DNA of 64,000 nt from Bolinopsis microptera (lineage: Eukaryota > Ctenophora > Tentaculata > Lobata > Bolinopsidae). Location: the NCBI RefSeq assembly GCF_026151205.1, contig NC_087081.1, positions 16,170,837-16,234,836 of the forward strand. The letters run 5' to 3'. Of the stretch, positions 22,346-44,459 are shown one piece after another. The number at the start of each line of letters is the position of its first letter. Position 1 is the stretch's first letter. The position numbers were made by a program, and so were the translations under genes. A model generated the notes under the pieces. The model saw only the letters and a list, made by a program, of their open reading frames with translations, did not search any database and was not told the origin of the DNA.

Positions 22346-23255
22346 AATATTGTAGCGTAATGCACTACTGGGCCGCGCTGCGCATCAAATAATTAGTCTC
22401 GCGAATTCTTCCGTAGGTCGGCCGAGCGTGCTAAATCACTCTACAGTCGATCTTCGAAATTTTTCTAAAAGGCCCCCCGACAGTTGAGACCAAAATCATT
22501 CGATGTATTTTCGGACGCTGATTCCGAATCACCCCCATGACATAGGGTTAAAATGCTCCCCTAGCGAGATATTGGCGAAAAACTGTCTTGATCACGTGAT
22601 ATGACCATATACGGAGGTTAGTCTAATTTCTCGTTAGGGTTAGGGTTTCAGCATATGCTTTTGTTAAAGATTGGGTTAGGGTTAGGGTTGGGATCAGATT
22701 AGAGGGCTATGATTTCGAATAGTCATTCAGGGCCACCAAGAGAACGTGTTTAAAAAGTCACGTGACAGTCGAGTGTAGAGTGATTAATCATCATCCTAGG
22801 TCGGCGAGATGCACTACTGGGCCTTGCTTGTATCACGTCGTGACCCCCACGGTTGTTTCACTTTCGTTCTTATGATACAGGGGCCGGAGCCGCGCACGAC
22901 TCTCGTGGGTGGCGGATCATACATGACAACGTATGACAGTTATTAACTTGCGGACATCCACAAAATTTTTAAAACACTTTTGACATTTTGATTGGTTACT
23001 GGGCGGCACTCAGCCGCGCCTGTCATTCCGCCGAATCTCTATTCTCTGATTAATTATTTTGAACATAAATGTAATAACCTGGGGTCCCCAGGTAAAGTAG
23101 CGCGCGCCGTTTTCTTCTCGAAAGGCAAGTGCTACGAAGTATATAGCGCGCCGAGCTAGTCGATTAACAATGGACCAACCTATATGTCAATATGGGGACC
23201 GGACGTGTACTTTACCATGGTAGACATTCTTAGACATCAGCTATTACATAAGAAT
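22346..23255. repeat. GC-rich repeat mosaic with short TTAGGG runs
   Basis: No gene is seen. It contains short telomere-like GGGTTAGGGTTAGGG runs at about 22636-22692. A segment at about 22838-22945 is the reverse complement of a dispersed repeat also present at 45312-45425 and 47922-47995. Confidence 0.5.
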
Positions 23256-23256
23256 T

Positions 23257-23744
23257 TGACGGATGTTACTCGTCTAAATTTCTTCGAAGTAGCGCGCGCC
23301 GCTTTCTTTTCGAAATGTTGGCCCGACGGCAAGTGCTACGAAGTAGCGCGCGCCGGGCCTGACCATTAACAATCAACAATGGTCAATATAAATATTAACA
23401 ATAGTTATATGCATGGTTGATGTTGAGCTAAACTGTGCAAAAGCTGCGCGCGCAATGCAAACTACAAGCGTTTAGTTGCAAATCAAGGTCTACCGAACTT
23501 TGTAGGGCGCGAAACGTTTTTATCTTGACGTGTTTGTGCGTCCTGAGTAATCAGCTCGCGGTGGGTAAGAGGTCTAATAATGACAACATTTTTAGACCTC
23601 TTAAATTTTTAGACCTCATATCTCATTGGGAAATTTTTTTGACCATTGTTAATGATCTGGCCCGGCGCGCGCTACTTCGTAGCACTTGCCAAGAAAGCGG
23701 CGCGCGCTACTTCGAAGAAATTTAGACGAGTAACATCCGTCAAG
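23257..23744. mobile_element. GC-rich fold-back MITE, copy 2
   Basis: Outer ends are TTGACGGATGTTACTCGTCT and its reverse complement. Each arm of about 115 bp contains GAAGTAGCGCGCGCCG and GGCAAGTGCTACGAAG, oriented inward. The centre (about 23380-23640) is unique AT-rich DNA. No ORF of substance is present. Confidence 0.75.
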
Positions 23745-24040
23745 GAAATTTTCAAATGCGTGATGCGAGTAAAAGCGCCGCGCGGTAAGACCCCCTGACC
23801 CCTCCAATTTCATGCTAGACATAGCAGAGGTTGGAGGAGCCATAGTAAGTGAAAAGAGCTGGAATTGTTTGTTTCTGCCCATTGGTGGTACCTGTATCAT
23901 GTATTATGTATATAACGATGATGTTCATGTATAAATTTGGGGATTGAAGTAGTTTGAAGTAACCAGAGATATGGTTAGATGTATACATTTGGGGATAAGA
24001 TAAGATAGCTGAATTGTGTTGCTCCATAAATATTATCTGA

Positions 24041-25006
24041 ATGTTGTTATGTTACCATGAACAAAATGTTCATGCTGAACATTTTGCTGTGCTGCAAATA
24101 ATTAAGATAAAGGGCAGAGTAGATTGCCTCAAGTTAGTTAAAGAATTACGCTTGAAGAAGGAGCTTGCTGAGATAATGAGTGAAGTGGATGAGAATACCA
24201 GGGAGTCATTGCAGCTGGTACAAGAGCATGGGTCAGGAGCTTGGCTAACATGTCTTCCCATTCAACAGCTAGGGTATGCTTACAGCAAGCAAGACTTCAG
24301 AGATGCTGTTCATCTCCGGTATGGTTGGGACATCCCTAACACCCCAAGATTCTGCGATTGTGGAGCCAAGAATGATCACAATCATATCCTCAACTGTAAG
24401 AGAGGGGGGTATGTGAACTACCGTCATAACAACGTGAGAGACTCCGTTGCTGAATACCTTAGGCTGGTGACCAAGGATGTGAGGATTGAGCCCCTTTTAA
24501 CACCTATAGAATCGGCCAACTTCCAACAAAAGGGCAACAATGCTGATAAGGCTAGGCTTGATATATCAGCAAGAGGAGTGTGGAGCACATTTGAGAGGAC
24601 TTTCTTTGATGTGCGCATTTTCAATCCTAAATCGCCTACATATCAAGGAAAGACCATGCCACAGCTCTACACTCTGCACGAGAATGAGAAAAAGAACCAG
24701 TACATGAACCGAGTGCTACAATTGGAGAAAGGGTCATTCGTCCCCCTTGTATTTACCACTACAGGAGGAATGGCACCGGAGGCCAAGCGTTTCATAAGGA
24801 GACTTGCTGTGTTGATAGCCACCAAGACAAAGGAGGACTACAGCCAGGTGATGTGTAACATCAGGACACGCCTGAGCATGGATATAATGATGAGTGTGCT
24901 AGTAGCAGTTAGAGGTGTACGTGGAAAGGCAAAGAAGGCATGGACCGCCCCTATATTCAACGTCTCCTTCAACCTGATACCTGAGGAGAAGAGCTACGAG
25001 GGATAG
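24041..25006 (+). CDS. retroelement C-terminal fragment with CCHC-like motif and restriction-like endonuclease domain
   Basis: A 321-aa ORF that starts mid-protein; no reverse transcriptase is visible upstream. It has a WLTCLPIQQLGYAYSKQ segment, then a Cys/His cluster FCDCGAKNDHNHILNC, then YRHNNVRD, then ARLDISARG and FFDVRIFNP followed by a KGSFVPLVFTTTGG strand. A Cys/His knuckle followed by RHN and acidic D...D motifs resembles the C-terminal restriction-like endonuclease of R2/NeSL-type LINEs, a PD-(D/E)XK-fold nuclease. Similar ORFs are frequent in cnidarian and sponge genomes (family knowledge, not searched here). The ORF is uninterrupted, so insertion is recent or the sequence is retained. 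Confidence 0.6.
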   Translation: MLLCYHEQNVHAEHFAVLQIIKIKGRVDCLKLVKELRLKKELAEIMSEVDENTRESLQLVQEHGSGAWLTCLPIQQLGYAYSKQDFRDAVHLRYGWDIPNTPRFCDCGAKNDHNHILNCKRGGYVNYRHNNVRDSVAEYLRLVTKDVRIEPLLTPIESANFQQKGNNADKARLDISARGVWSTFERTFFDVRIFNPKSPTYQGKTMPQLYTLHENEKKNQYMNRVLQLEKGSFVPLVFTTTGGMAPEAKRFIRRLAVLIATKTKEDYSQVMCNIRTRLSMDIMMSVLVAVRGVRGKAKKAWTAPIFNVSFNLIPEEKSYEG

Positions 25007-25081
25007 ATGATATCTATTGCTCAGGATTTACGATTGTGCTCTGCCAATTGCATCACTTGATTTAATTTATTGTATATATAT

Positions 25082-25424
25082 CACCCTACGCGCGTGGGGT
25101 GGACTCCTGGGGTGGACTTTTATTCAGCGCGTATTTTGTAGCCTGTTCAACTTGACGTTTTGAATCGTTACTATCTCAATGTCACAGATACACAGAATGT
25201 GAGGTGATCATCTTAAAGAGAAACGTCTCAGCTTTCACCTGGTGTAAAGTTTATCTTTGTACTCAAAATATAGCTCGCTCAGTGTGCAATAGAAGTTGAC
25301 AATACAATAACCAAGTCCGCGACCGGTCGTCAGATACCGGAGTCTTGCACAAAATTGGGTCCCTAAATTAAAATTCTATGACACAGTTACCATGCAGAAA
25401 TGTCTGGAGTAACATTTGGTGAAA
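25082..25424. repeat. inverted dispersed repeat, left copy
   Basis: A 343-bp block starting CACCCTACGCGCGTGGGG. It is nearly the reverse complement of 30801-31141. Downstream to 25550 the GGGGTGGACTC motif recurs. The two copies bracket the ankyrin gene and the hAT element. Confidence 0.85.
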
Positions 25425-25984
25425 ATTTGAAGGGTCTACTGTTAATATTGCAAAAGTTATTGAAAACAAACTAGCTTAATCAGAAGTTTTTGGGAAAATT
25501 TCAAATTTTGTACGTAGTGGGGTCTACTGGGGTGGACTCTCGTGACGCGCATCTGATGGCGTGGCTTTTTCAACAGCAGTCAGTACGGCCAATATCAGAG
25601 CACAAATTATTGTGAGTAAGACCTTAATGGTCAGCTATGAACCCCTCACTAGAATAGTAACCGTATCTAAAAACAAGGAAATGTTATTCCGTCAAAGCTC
25701 AAATTTTTTACTCTTCTCAGTGCAGTTACTATGAATGTACTAGCTAAGTATCGTTGATCGTAGCTGCATTACACAGTAAAAGGTAACCAAGGAAGACTGC
25801 TGATTAACGAAGCAATTTCAACGTGAACAGTTCCAAAATACATATTCATGGCGACGATAGTTCAACTTGAACCTTTATAGTTTTTACAGTCTAAGATCAC
25901 AATAAAATCACGTGAACTGCGAATCACAAAATCAAATCACTCAAATCTGATACAGTCCCGTTACAGTACGCTTTCGTGACAACC
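25425..25984. other. intergenic
   Basis: 3' flank of the ankyrin gene. The start is still repeat-related (GGGGTGGACTC near 25519). The rest shows no supported gene or RNA. Confidence 0.5.
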
Positions 25985-27079
25985 TCAACGCTTAAAAAAA
26001 TAAATATTCTGCAGTCTTGTGACCACCGATGGCCCTAACTCTCCCTTGTCCGCGAGGAGCATCGTTGCGACCATGGGTTTCAGTTCTTTGTTCTTCCCAC
26101 TCGGCTTCGATAGATCGAATTGGCTGGAAGTCAATCTATCAGAAAGACCTTTGTCGATCTCAGGGGCGTGGTAAATTGTGGATGTCGGAGTATAAAGCTT
26201 CCTGAAAAGATTGAGACATTCACTCGGTCTGTTGTAAATATCGAATAGTCCTTGTAGGCCGAGATTTAATTTATGTTGGGTTTGATAACTAGAGAAGGCG
26301 ATTTGATATTCATTGATAGTATAAGAGTATAAGCATATAAGCATAAGTGTTAAGTTTATAAACCCCCTTTATGGTACCTCGATATCAGTATTGAGTAATC
26401 ATCACTCAAAATCTACTTATTAAATTTATTAACTAAACAAGTTAATGTATTACCGTCCTAGAGAGGTTTTCCTGAGAATTTGAAGTCTCTGTAGGTTGCT
26501 GACATGTCTACTAAGCTCTTCGATTGAGGAGTTTTGGACCCCTCGGCGGTCCAAATGATTTATAATGCTGTGGGCATTTTCAACATCTATCGAGCTAAAC
26601 GCCCTCGCAGCATAACCTGTAGAGAATGAACATGTCATCAATGCAAAGTTCAATGATAAAAATCAGAGTGGCCGATTTCAACGGGCAGAATTCGAATATC
26701 ATGGCCTTGGGGAATGGACTATTTTTTGTCGATTTTACTAACCAAACTGGCAAACGATTGTTGATTTTCGTCACTAGTCTAAAATGAAAGCAAACGTTCG
26801 GCCGAACATTTACATGATTAAAAACTTACCGGTTTCTTTCGTTATTATGTACAGACATAGCCGGGCTTGGGTTCCGCATACGATATCTTCTATCAGATTA
26901 AAGTTGAACCCACACTTTGTACTGCTCGTGGGAGGAGAAAAGCAAACTGATACCTTTTCCATGAGCATCTCGTGTAGTACCATCATCATTTCGATTCTGA
27001 TATCAGCTGCAAAATTCGTCTATTACTAAATGCTAGCTTTTCGAACTTCGTATCTTGGAAATAACAATTTCTATGAAAG

Positions 27080-27121
<42 letters not shown>

Positions 27122-27198
27122 GAGACACACTCACACACACACACACAGACGCACAGAGACACACACTCACTCACACACACACACAGACAGACAGACAC

Positions 27199-27231
<33 letters not shown>

Positions 27232-28497
27232 TACACACACCCACAAACACATACAGACATAGACACACAGACACAGCATAAACACAGACACACACAGACA
27301 CAGACGGACACACAGACAGACACAGATACACACAGACATACACACACACCCACAAACACACCCACAAACACACACAGACACATACACACACAGACACATA
27401 CACACACAGACACATACACACACAGACACATACACACACAGACACACACACATAAACACACATAGTTCACTTCAGTACACTACATTACAATTACAGACAC
27501 ACGCAGTACAATCAGAGACACACACTCGATACAAAGACAGACACAGGCACAAACACACAGAGTACACTTCAGTACAATCACAGACGCAGGCACAAAGACA
27601 TATACAAGAAGAGCAGATTGAAGTACCTTCATTTGCAGATGTTGACGCATTGATCTGTGGGATATGTTCTTCAGTCTGTAACTGATCATCTGCTAGAACT
27701 GTCTCATCTGGATCAACCGGAGGAGTATCTTCCGGCAGGAGTCTGAGTGGGTCTATCGGGACAGCCATGGATCGCTCTCCGTACCTTGCTGAAATAAAGA
27801 CAAAGGTCAACGACGGATGTCGCATGTCAGTCCTGTAACTAAATGTAATGCAAAATAGTGAATAAATAATTTTTACATCTGAACGATTGTTCATTGATTC
27901 TTTGAATCTGTTCATTGATTCAAAGAATCAATGAACAAAAGTTCAGGATTTTACCTTCTGTTAAGCTGTTAGCACTGACTCTAGCCCCCTCTCCCTACAA
28001 AACGACCATATCTCGGGCTGAAGCTTTCAACCGTCTTGCCTCAGCAGCCATCTAGCACAGTCGACCTGTCCTGTTAATTATGTGATCATCAAGTTACCAA
28101 ATTTAATCCTTCAATATTCAAATAATTGATTATCAGACAAAACAGAGTTTAGAGCTCGACGTATGCTTCAGGGTTTCACACTGTGCTGTAATCAAACGCA
28201 TGACTAAAACCTCTTGCTACTATTACCAATGTTAGATAAACCCATATTGTTAAGGCGGTCAAATGATTTACCTGAGTTGATCGCGTCCATGAAAGGGTTC
28301 AACTGCGCTCTGTCCAGCTTGTTAATGTCCGCTCCAGCAGCCAGCAGTGCCTCCGCCTCCGTCACTCTCCCTGCTTTGCATGGCCAGTGAAGCGTAGAGC
28401 TCCCCTCTAAGCTCTGTGACGATCCGACGAAGGATCCAGATTCCCTTCTTTTCTTTTGAGATTGCTTCAATTCTTCCTGGAGTATGCGGATTACCAT
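25985..28497 (-). CDS. ankyrin-repeat protein (5 exons)
   Basis: Five minus-strand exons join in matching phases: 28497-28272, 27788-27627, 27006-26830, 26616-26454 and 26288-25985 (TGA). The total is 343 aa. The N-terminus is basic and Ser-rich. An ankyrin repeat follows with [19 protein letters not shown] and AAGADIN, then the start of a second repeat ([10 protein letters not shown]). The middle is Pro/Asp/Glu-rich and likely disordered. The C-terminal half is helical, with [20 protein letters not shown] and a conserved-looking end. Ankyrin repeats mediate protein binding; no enzyme motif is seen. A LQRLQILR stretch is only loosely like a SOCS box and is not claimed as one. Intron 2 contains the CA/CAGA microsatellite. 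An upstream 5' UTR exon is possible. I do not recognise a named family. Confidence 0.75.
27079..27465. repeat. CA / CAGA microsatellite
   Basis: Long purine-pyrimidine alternating tract, mostly CA with CAGA interspersed. It is in intron 2 of the ankyrin gene. ORFs of poly-Thr/His or Cys/Val here are artefacts. Confidence 0.97.
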
Positions 28498-28953
28498 TTT
28501 TATACTTCCATACAGGGCGCGTGAACAATCAGCAATGAATTATCAATTAATCAATCTAGTTTTTGAGTAAAAAGTCCACAGATTGTGATACATTGGATTT
28601 GATATTGGAAAAGACATGGCTCACCAAGTACCTTTTCATGTGCTTTTTGGAGGACAGGGATGACTTATTCCCAAGGGTCGACCGAGTCCTCGGCCTCGGC
28701 CTCGGTTTTACCGAGGAATGGCGATTTTTCCTCGGCCTCGGCCTCGGCCTCGGTCAGGAGGACAATTCCTCGGTTCGCCTCGGCCTCGGTCAAAAATAGA
28801 TTCGAAATTCCTCGGCCTCGGCGAAATTTGACGATTTTACCGAGGATTTGACCGAGGATTTTTGTAAGGTTTGTGAGGTTAATGTAAACGAATTTGTAAA
28901 ATTGAAAATAAAACGACCAATTGACCAGGACACAAAACTAAAAATATCATAGT

Positions 28954-29267
28954 CTAAGATTCATCGTCTGATGAAATGACAATATCTGAGCACTCTGAAT
29001 CAGAATAATCTTCTGTGCACAGCTCAGAAGAAGGGGGACAGTCCTCTTTATTTGGGGCTTCAAATTCATTTGGACAGGGGCCGAAGTTGTCCCCAAATGT
29101 TCCGATGTTCTTTTTGAGAAACAAGCACCCCTCAAAGTTTGTTGGCTTAAGGCTGAGGCGATTTAACTTCAGGATGTGCCCTGCTGTAGAAAACAATCTC
29201 TCTGGTGCTGCTGAGCTCGCCGGCGCAGATAGATATTTCCTTGAACGCTCAGCAAGGTTCGGATAGG
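28954..29267 (-). pseudogene. hAT transposase C-terminal dimerisation domain, split
   Basis: The minus-strand reading contains YPNLAERSRKYLSAPASS, then ERLFSTAGH and FEGCLFLKKN, the hallmark of the hAT C-terminal dimerisation region (family pattern RKYLSIPASS...ERVFSTAG...). It ends with an acidic tail and TAG stop. The reading resumes beyond the nested element (after 29769) as GHANKQS. The N-terminal catalytic part is absent. Confidence 0.8.
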
Positions 29268-29768
29268 GGTGGGCGACAATTGACCCCCCGACAATTGACC
29301 CCCCGACAATTGACCCCCGACAATTTACCCCCCGACAATTGACCCACGGCTGACCTTGACCCTGACCCAGGACCCAGGACCCAAGACCCAGGACCCAGGA
29401 CCCTGACCCTGACCCTGACCCTGACCCTGACCCTGACCCTGACCCTGACCCTGACCCTGACCCTGACCCTGACCCTAACCCTGACCCTGACCCAGGACCC
29501 TAACCGTAACCCTAACCCTAACCCTAACCCTGACCCAGGACCCTAACCCTAACCCTAACCCTAACCCTAACCCTGACCCAGGACCCGATCAATTGACCCC
29601 AGTGTAATTACATGGGGGTCAATTGTCGGGGGGTCAATTGTCGTACTAAACCCTAGATTTCGCGACAATTGACCCCAGTGTAATTACATAGGGGTCAATT
29701 GTCGGGGGGTCAATTGTCGGGGGGTCAATTGTCGGGGGTCAATTGTCGGGGGGTCAATTGTCGCGGTA
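29268..29768. mobile_element. nested fold-back element filled with telomere-like repeats
   Basis: The flanks read CGGATAG on both sides (29261-29267 and about 29770-29776), consistent with a 7- or 8-bp duplication of hAT type. The ends carry several inverted copies of GACAATTGACCCCCC. The core (about 29355-29585) is CCCTGA and CCCTAA hexamers with interspersed CCCAGGA. Confidence 0.75.
29355..29585. repeat. interstitial telomere-type repeat (CCCTGA/CCCTAA)
   Basis: Tandem CCCTGA units grading into CCCTAA. CCCTAA is the complement of the animal telomere repeat TTAGGG. It sits inside the nested element and is therefore not a chromosome end. Confidence 0.9.
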
Positions 29769-30112
29769 CCTCGGATAGCTCTGCTTATTAGCATGCCCAC
29801 TCCTGACTCTTGGCGAACTTGCCCCTTCATAATGATTGTAACGTGTGTACACAGTATAGTACACAGTACAATCTGATTAGGTACAGTGCGCTTTTCCTAA
29901 TAAACAATGCCCTTTTTCCCAACAATTTTTCTGCCAAAATTCCTCGGCCTCGGCCTCGGCCTCGGTCAAAATTTGCACTCCTCGGCCTCGGCCTCGGCCT
30001 CGGTCAAAAAAAGAAACCTCGGTTGTCCTCGGCCTCGGTCTTAACTAACTGTATTTTCCTCGGCCTCGGCCTCGGTCGAAAATCCTGCCCTCGGTCGACC
30101 CCTGCTTATTCC

Positions 30113-30800
30113 TGCGTGCCATTTCACCATAACTATCTGCTGTAACAGCAAAAATTAGAATTATGTCGGACATAATTCTAAAAAATTGGAACATTGTAGT
30201 TAATCAGTGTGGTGCTAACAACAGAGAGCGATTTGAACGGTAGGCAATTTCATAAATTTCATTAACTCGATATAAGGATGATTGGAACAGGCTAAAATCT
30301 ACAATGTGGCATTAATAACTGGCTATATCGCTGCATTAAACGATTAAAGTATTGCTAACTATGGATATTCTAAGTGATCTAGGCAGAGGGGAACCGGCAC
30401 AGCCAGATTGCGTTGTCTTCACTTTCAGTGACTAAGTTTCACGATAGAAAGGGGAGTAGGGGATTATGACGGAGTGAAATTTATTTAGCAGGGCAAACAA
30501 AAAACAACTGACAGCACTGAGCAAGTGAACTGGAAAATTGAGGAACGAAAATAACAGTGGTTGTCAGCCCTTTCCGTAGCAATCAGGATTTCCCAGGAGA
30601 TCGATCAGGCAATCAGGATTTCCCACGAGAATGCTCGAGTCAACGCGCGCACTTGTGTCACGTGACGGCCACGTGACGCTCTAATCGTTGTCACGTGGTA
30701 CAGAAGGGATGTTCTGATAGCGTCGATCTCGACAAGAGGGAGTTTCTCACGGTTTATCTTCAATAACTATCGCTATTTTTATAGTAGAGAGTTGAAACTT
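30113..30800. other. intergenic, no gene seen
   Basis: AT-rich spacer beyond the hAT element. It contains three CACGTG-type sites at about 30658-30700. No coding sequence is supported. Confidence 0.5.
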
Positions 30801-31141
30801 TCACCAAATGTTTCCCTAGACATTTCTGCATGGTAACTGTGTCATAGAATTTTAATTTGGGGACCCAATTTTGTGCAACACTCCGGTATCTGACGACCGG
30901 TCGCGGACTTGGTTATTGTATTGTCAACTTCTATTGCACACTGAGCGAGCTATATTTTGAGTACAAAGATAAACTTTACACCAGGTGAAAGCTGAGACGT
31001 TTCTCTTTAAGATGATCACCTCACACTCTGTGTATCTGTGACATTGAGATAGTAACGATTCAAAACGTCAAGTTGAACAGGCTACAAAATACGCGCTGAA
31101 TAAAAGTCCACCCCAGGAGTCCACCCCACGCGCGTAGGGTG
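30801..31141. repeat. inverted dispersed repeat, right copy
   Basis: Nearly the reverse complement of 25082-25424, ending ACGCGCGTAGGGTG. The arms are about 5.4 kb apart. Confidence 0.85.
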
Positions 31142-32550
31142 TATATACTGTTTGACATTCTCCCGTTTTGGGCATTCATCAACAAAAAAAAATAATGTGC
31201 CTGTAAGACTATTTAGCCCAGGATACCAAAATTAAGTACATGTTTAATGCTACTATTTTAGGATGCACGAAATTTAAAACAATTTTTAATGAATAGAATA
31301 TCTCCAAAACTAAGCACTATAAACCCTATGTTGCTTTATAGCTTGTATGTAAATTTAGCCTTTCCAGTTAGTATGACAGCTAAAAGAGAGGCCCCTACAA
31401 CTTTCAGAAGCCGAGATACAAAAGTCATATATTTGCGCTTGAGGGTAATTTAGAAATTTCCCCCAAAGGGTTGGGACTACTGATAGAAATTGTGTACCTT
31501 ATCAATTCTGATCCAGAATGACCTTACAAAGGACCTGGTTTCTAGAAAAGTTGTAGACACCAAACCGCATACTCGATTTCATTCAGCTTCTTATTGTCTT
31601 TTCAAAAAATTGTCTTTTCTCTAGAGTAGATTTTTTTCACTCGCTCCAGTGAAAATCAGTTTTTGTGGATTTTTTCCAAAAGTAAGCATTTTTGGCCTTT
31701 ATAACCTTTGTAGTGTCAATTTAAACATAAAACATGTGTATTGCAGTCATTTTAAGCTAAAAGTTTGAGTCTCTAAGACCTTTAGAAGCTGAGATACAAA
31801 TTTTATGAAATTTGTGTCTACGCCTGAGCTTAAAATTAGTTTTTTTGCAGATATCTCGAAAACAAACAATTTTAGACCATACATCGATTAATAAGTTGTA
31901 TATAAATGTGGCCATTGCGGTAATTTTAAGCTAAAATTTAAGTCTCTATGACCCTCAGGAGCCGAAATACAAAAATCCTGTATATACGCGACTGAGGTTA
32001 ATTTAGAAAATTTGCCCTGTAGGGTTGTCTCTAGCGAAACAAATTGTGCACCTAAACGATTTTGGTTTAGAATGACCTAACAAACAACCCTGTGTTGTCA
32101 GAACTTGTGGACATCGAAGTGCACACTCAACTACACTCTGCTACTAGAGTACTTGTACACATATCACAAATTATTTTATTTTTATAAAACCACTTCTGTG
32201 AAATGGTTATTTTGACTTTAAATACTTGAACTAAATATGAATTGATTGTGGGTATAAAATAAAATTTTGTTTTATTAAATTTTGTGTTATTAGACGGTGG
32301 AGAATGTTAGGACATGTTTTGCAGGGTCATGTTGATGGACTAGCAAATTCCTCAAGGGCATAATATTGCATGTTGGCCCCTGTTTCTAGAGCAAAACACA
32401 CATCCTTGCTATTAGTTAATAGTTAAAAGTTAAGTTTTTTTAATTGTCGCACATTCAAATGATGATTTGACGCCTCCCTAAGATACATATAAGATGCATG
32501 TAAATTTCAATTTATAAACCTTATTTCTTTAGGTATTTAATGATAAGGAA
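31142..32550. repeat. diverged repeats upstream of TMEM87
   Basis: At least three diverged direct repeats (about 31290-31430, 31690-31830 and 31860-31970) share a GTCTCTA...GAGATACAAA core. About 32165-32480 matches 20740-20940 inverted. No gene is seen. The TMEM87 promoter presumably lies at the right end. Confidence 0.55.
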
Positions 32551-43071
<10,521 letters not shown>

Positions 43072-44459
43072 AACATATTACCATACCAACTGGTTACCAT
43101 ACCAACTGGTTATCATACCAACTGGTTACCACACCAACTGGTTACCACAGCCACTGCTTTGGGACTGCTTTAGGACTCATTTTCCCCGATTAAATTTTAT
43201 TGTATGGAAGCAGTTTAATTTATTTTCGTAGATTTCACTCACAATTTAAAGTCTGTAAAACCCACACTGGAGTATTTGTGATTGTCATTTTGATAAATGT
43301 AGACGTTTTCAACAGTGTGCACTTCGCTGAGTTTTATTTTGAAATCAAGGATTTTATAAAGATTACAGCTTGGTGTGAGAATAATTCGAAAAACGCTGGT
43401 CAAAAATGTTAACATAAATATTTATAAATTTTCACCACAAAGTTTTGATTATGTACAGCTGGACTTGATGATCACATAAACATTTGGACTACATTTATAA
43501 ATAACCAACTTATCTCTTTTATTTAATGATATTGAACAGATATTAGCTGTCTGAGTTAACAACAACAGGCTACACGTGTTTATTTTACTGTAGAGTTATT
43601 CATATCATTTCATGCATGTTTTAGTTGTTTTGGAATTGGTAAAATTCGACCGAGAAAAATCGTCAGATTAAACAAGTTTTCATTTCTCACGGGGCAGAAT
43701 TAATATCATGACTAAAGTTAGATTTCCTCTTAATTAAACATACAAATGTACTTCCCGCGAGTTACTCCCGTTTTGGTCAAATGTTAATTAATTAATTGAT
43801 TAATTAATTAATGTTTATGTCTTGCATGTCAATGAATTTGCTTTCGGGGATACATTATTATTTGTTTTGCGCTCAATCGTTGCTAAAATTTGCTAACATT
43901 GTGTTACATTTGTTTATGTCAATGTTTCCTTGATGAATGAATAAGTATCTTCACTTCTCTGACTGATAATAAGATACGTTAATAAACCAAACCTCGATTG
44001 CATGATGAAAAAAGTGACACGCCCTATTTAAGGGTGTAATACCCATAAATGATAATGCTTGTAAAAATTTCTGATTTGTCAACGAAATTCTATAGGTCGA
44101 ACATAAGTGTATAAATAGATTCGTGTACAATTATGACATCACGAGAAGCTCAAATGATGATCTCAACTGATAGCTAATGGTAAAATATGTACCAAGAAGA
44201 CTTTATGGTCCCATTTTCTGTGAAACATTTTATTTGTTTTGTAGAATGGCCTATTCTTGTGGTCATACTTGGCTCAGAAAACGCTGTCTTCTTTCGTTCC
44301 TGATTGTCTCACAAAATTTACAGTATTAATTAGAACACCATATCTACCAGATATATATTTGATCATTACAGCATGAGGTCGTAGAAGTGGTATCTTAGAC
44401 GGATCTTTAGCGAACTTAACTGCCTGATATTGGCAAGAAACTTCACGTGTTTGAGGTGG
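43072..44459. other. 3' flank of TMEM87, intergenic
   Basis: Immediately after the stop, CCAACTGGTTACCATA-type units repeat four times (about 43085-43150). The remainder is AT-rich, with a TTAATTAA run at 43785-43812, and shows no gene. Confidence 0.6.

Larger units (their letters stand above)
28672..30104 (-). mobile_element. hAT-family element, internally deleted, with 8-bp target duplication
   Basis: CTTATTCC occurs at 28664-28671 and again at 30105-30112, the 8-bp target duplication expected of hAT transposons. Termini are inverted (CAAGGGTCGACCGAG and CTCGGTCGACCCCTG), with subterminal runs of CCTCGG near both ends (28690-28870 and 29940-30085). On the minus strand it retains the 3' end of a hAT transposase. 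It is 1433 bp including a nested 500-bp insertion, far shorter than an autonomous hAT. It lies about 170 bp upstream of the ankyrin gene start codon. Confidence 0.85.

Noticed and set aside
26454-26616. SOCS box in the ankyrin-repeat protein
   Set aside because: The LQRLQILR stretch lacks the diagnostic Pro and Cys positions and is not at the C-terminus.
26986-27470. Cys/Val-rich and Thr/His-rich ORFs
   Set aside because: Products of the CA/CAGA microsatellite in an ankyrin-gene intron.
29355-29585. Chromosome end
   Set aside because: Telomere-type hexamers are flanked by hAT transposase sequence on both sides, so they are interstitial.
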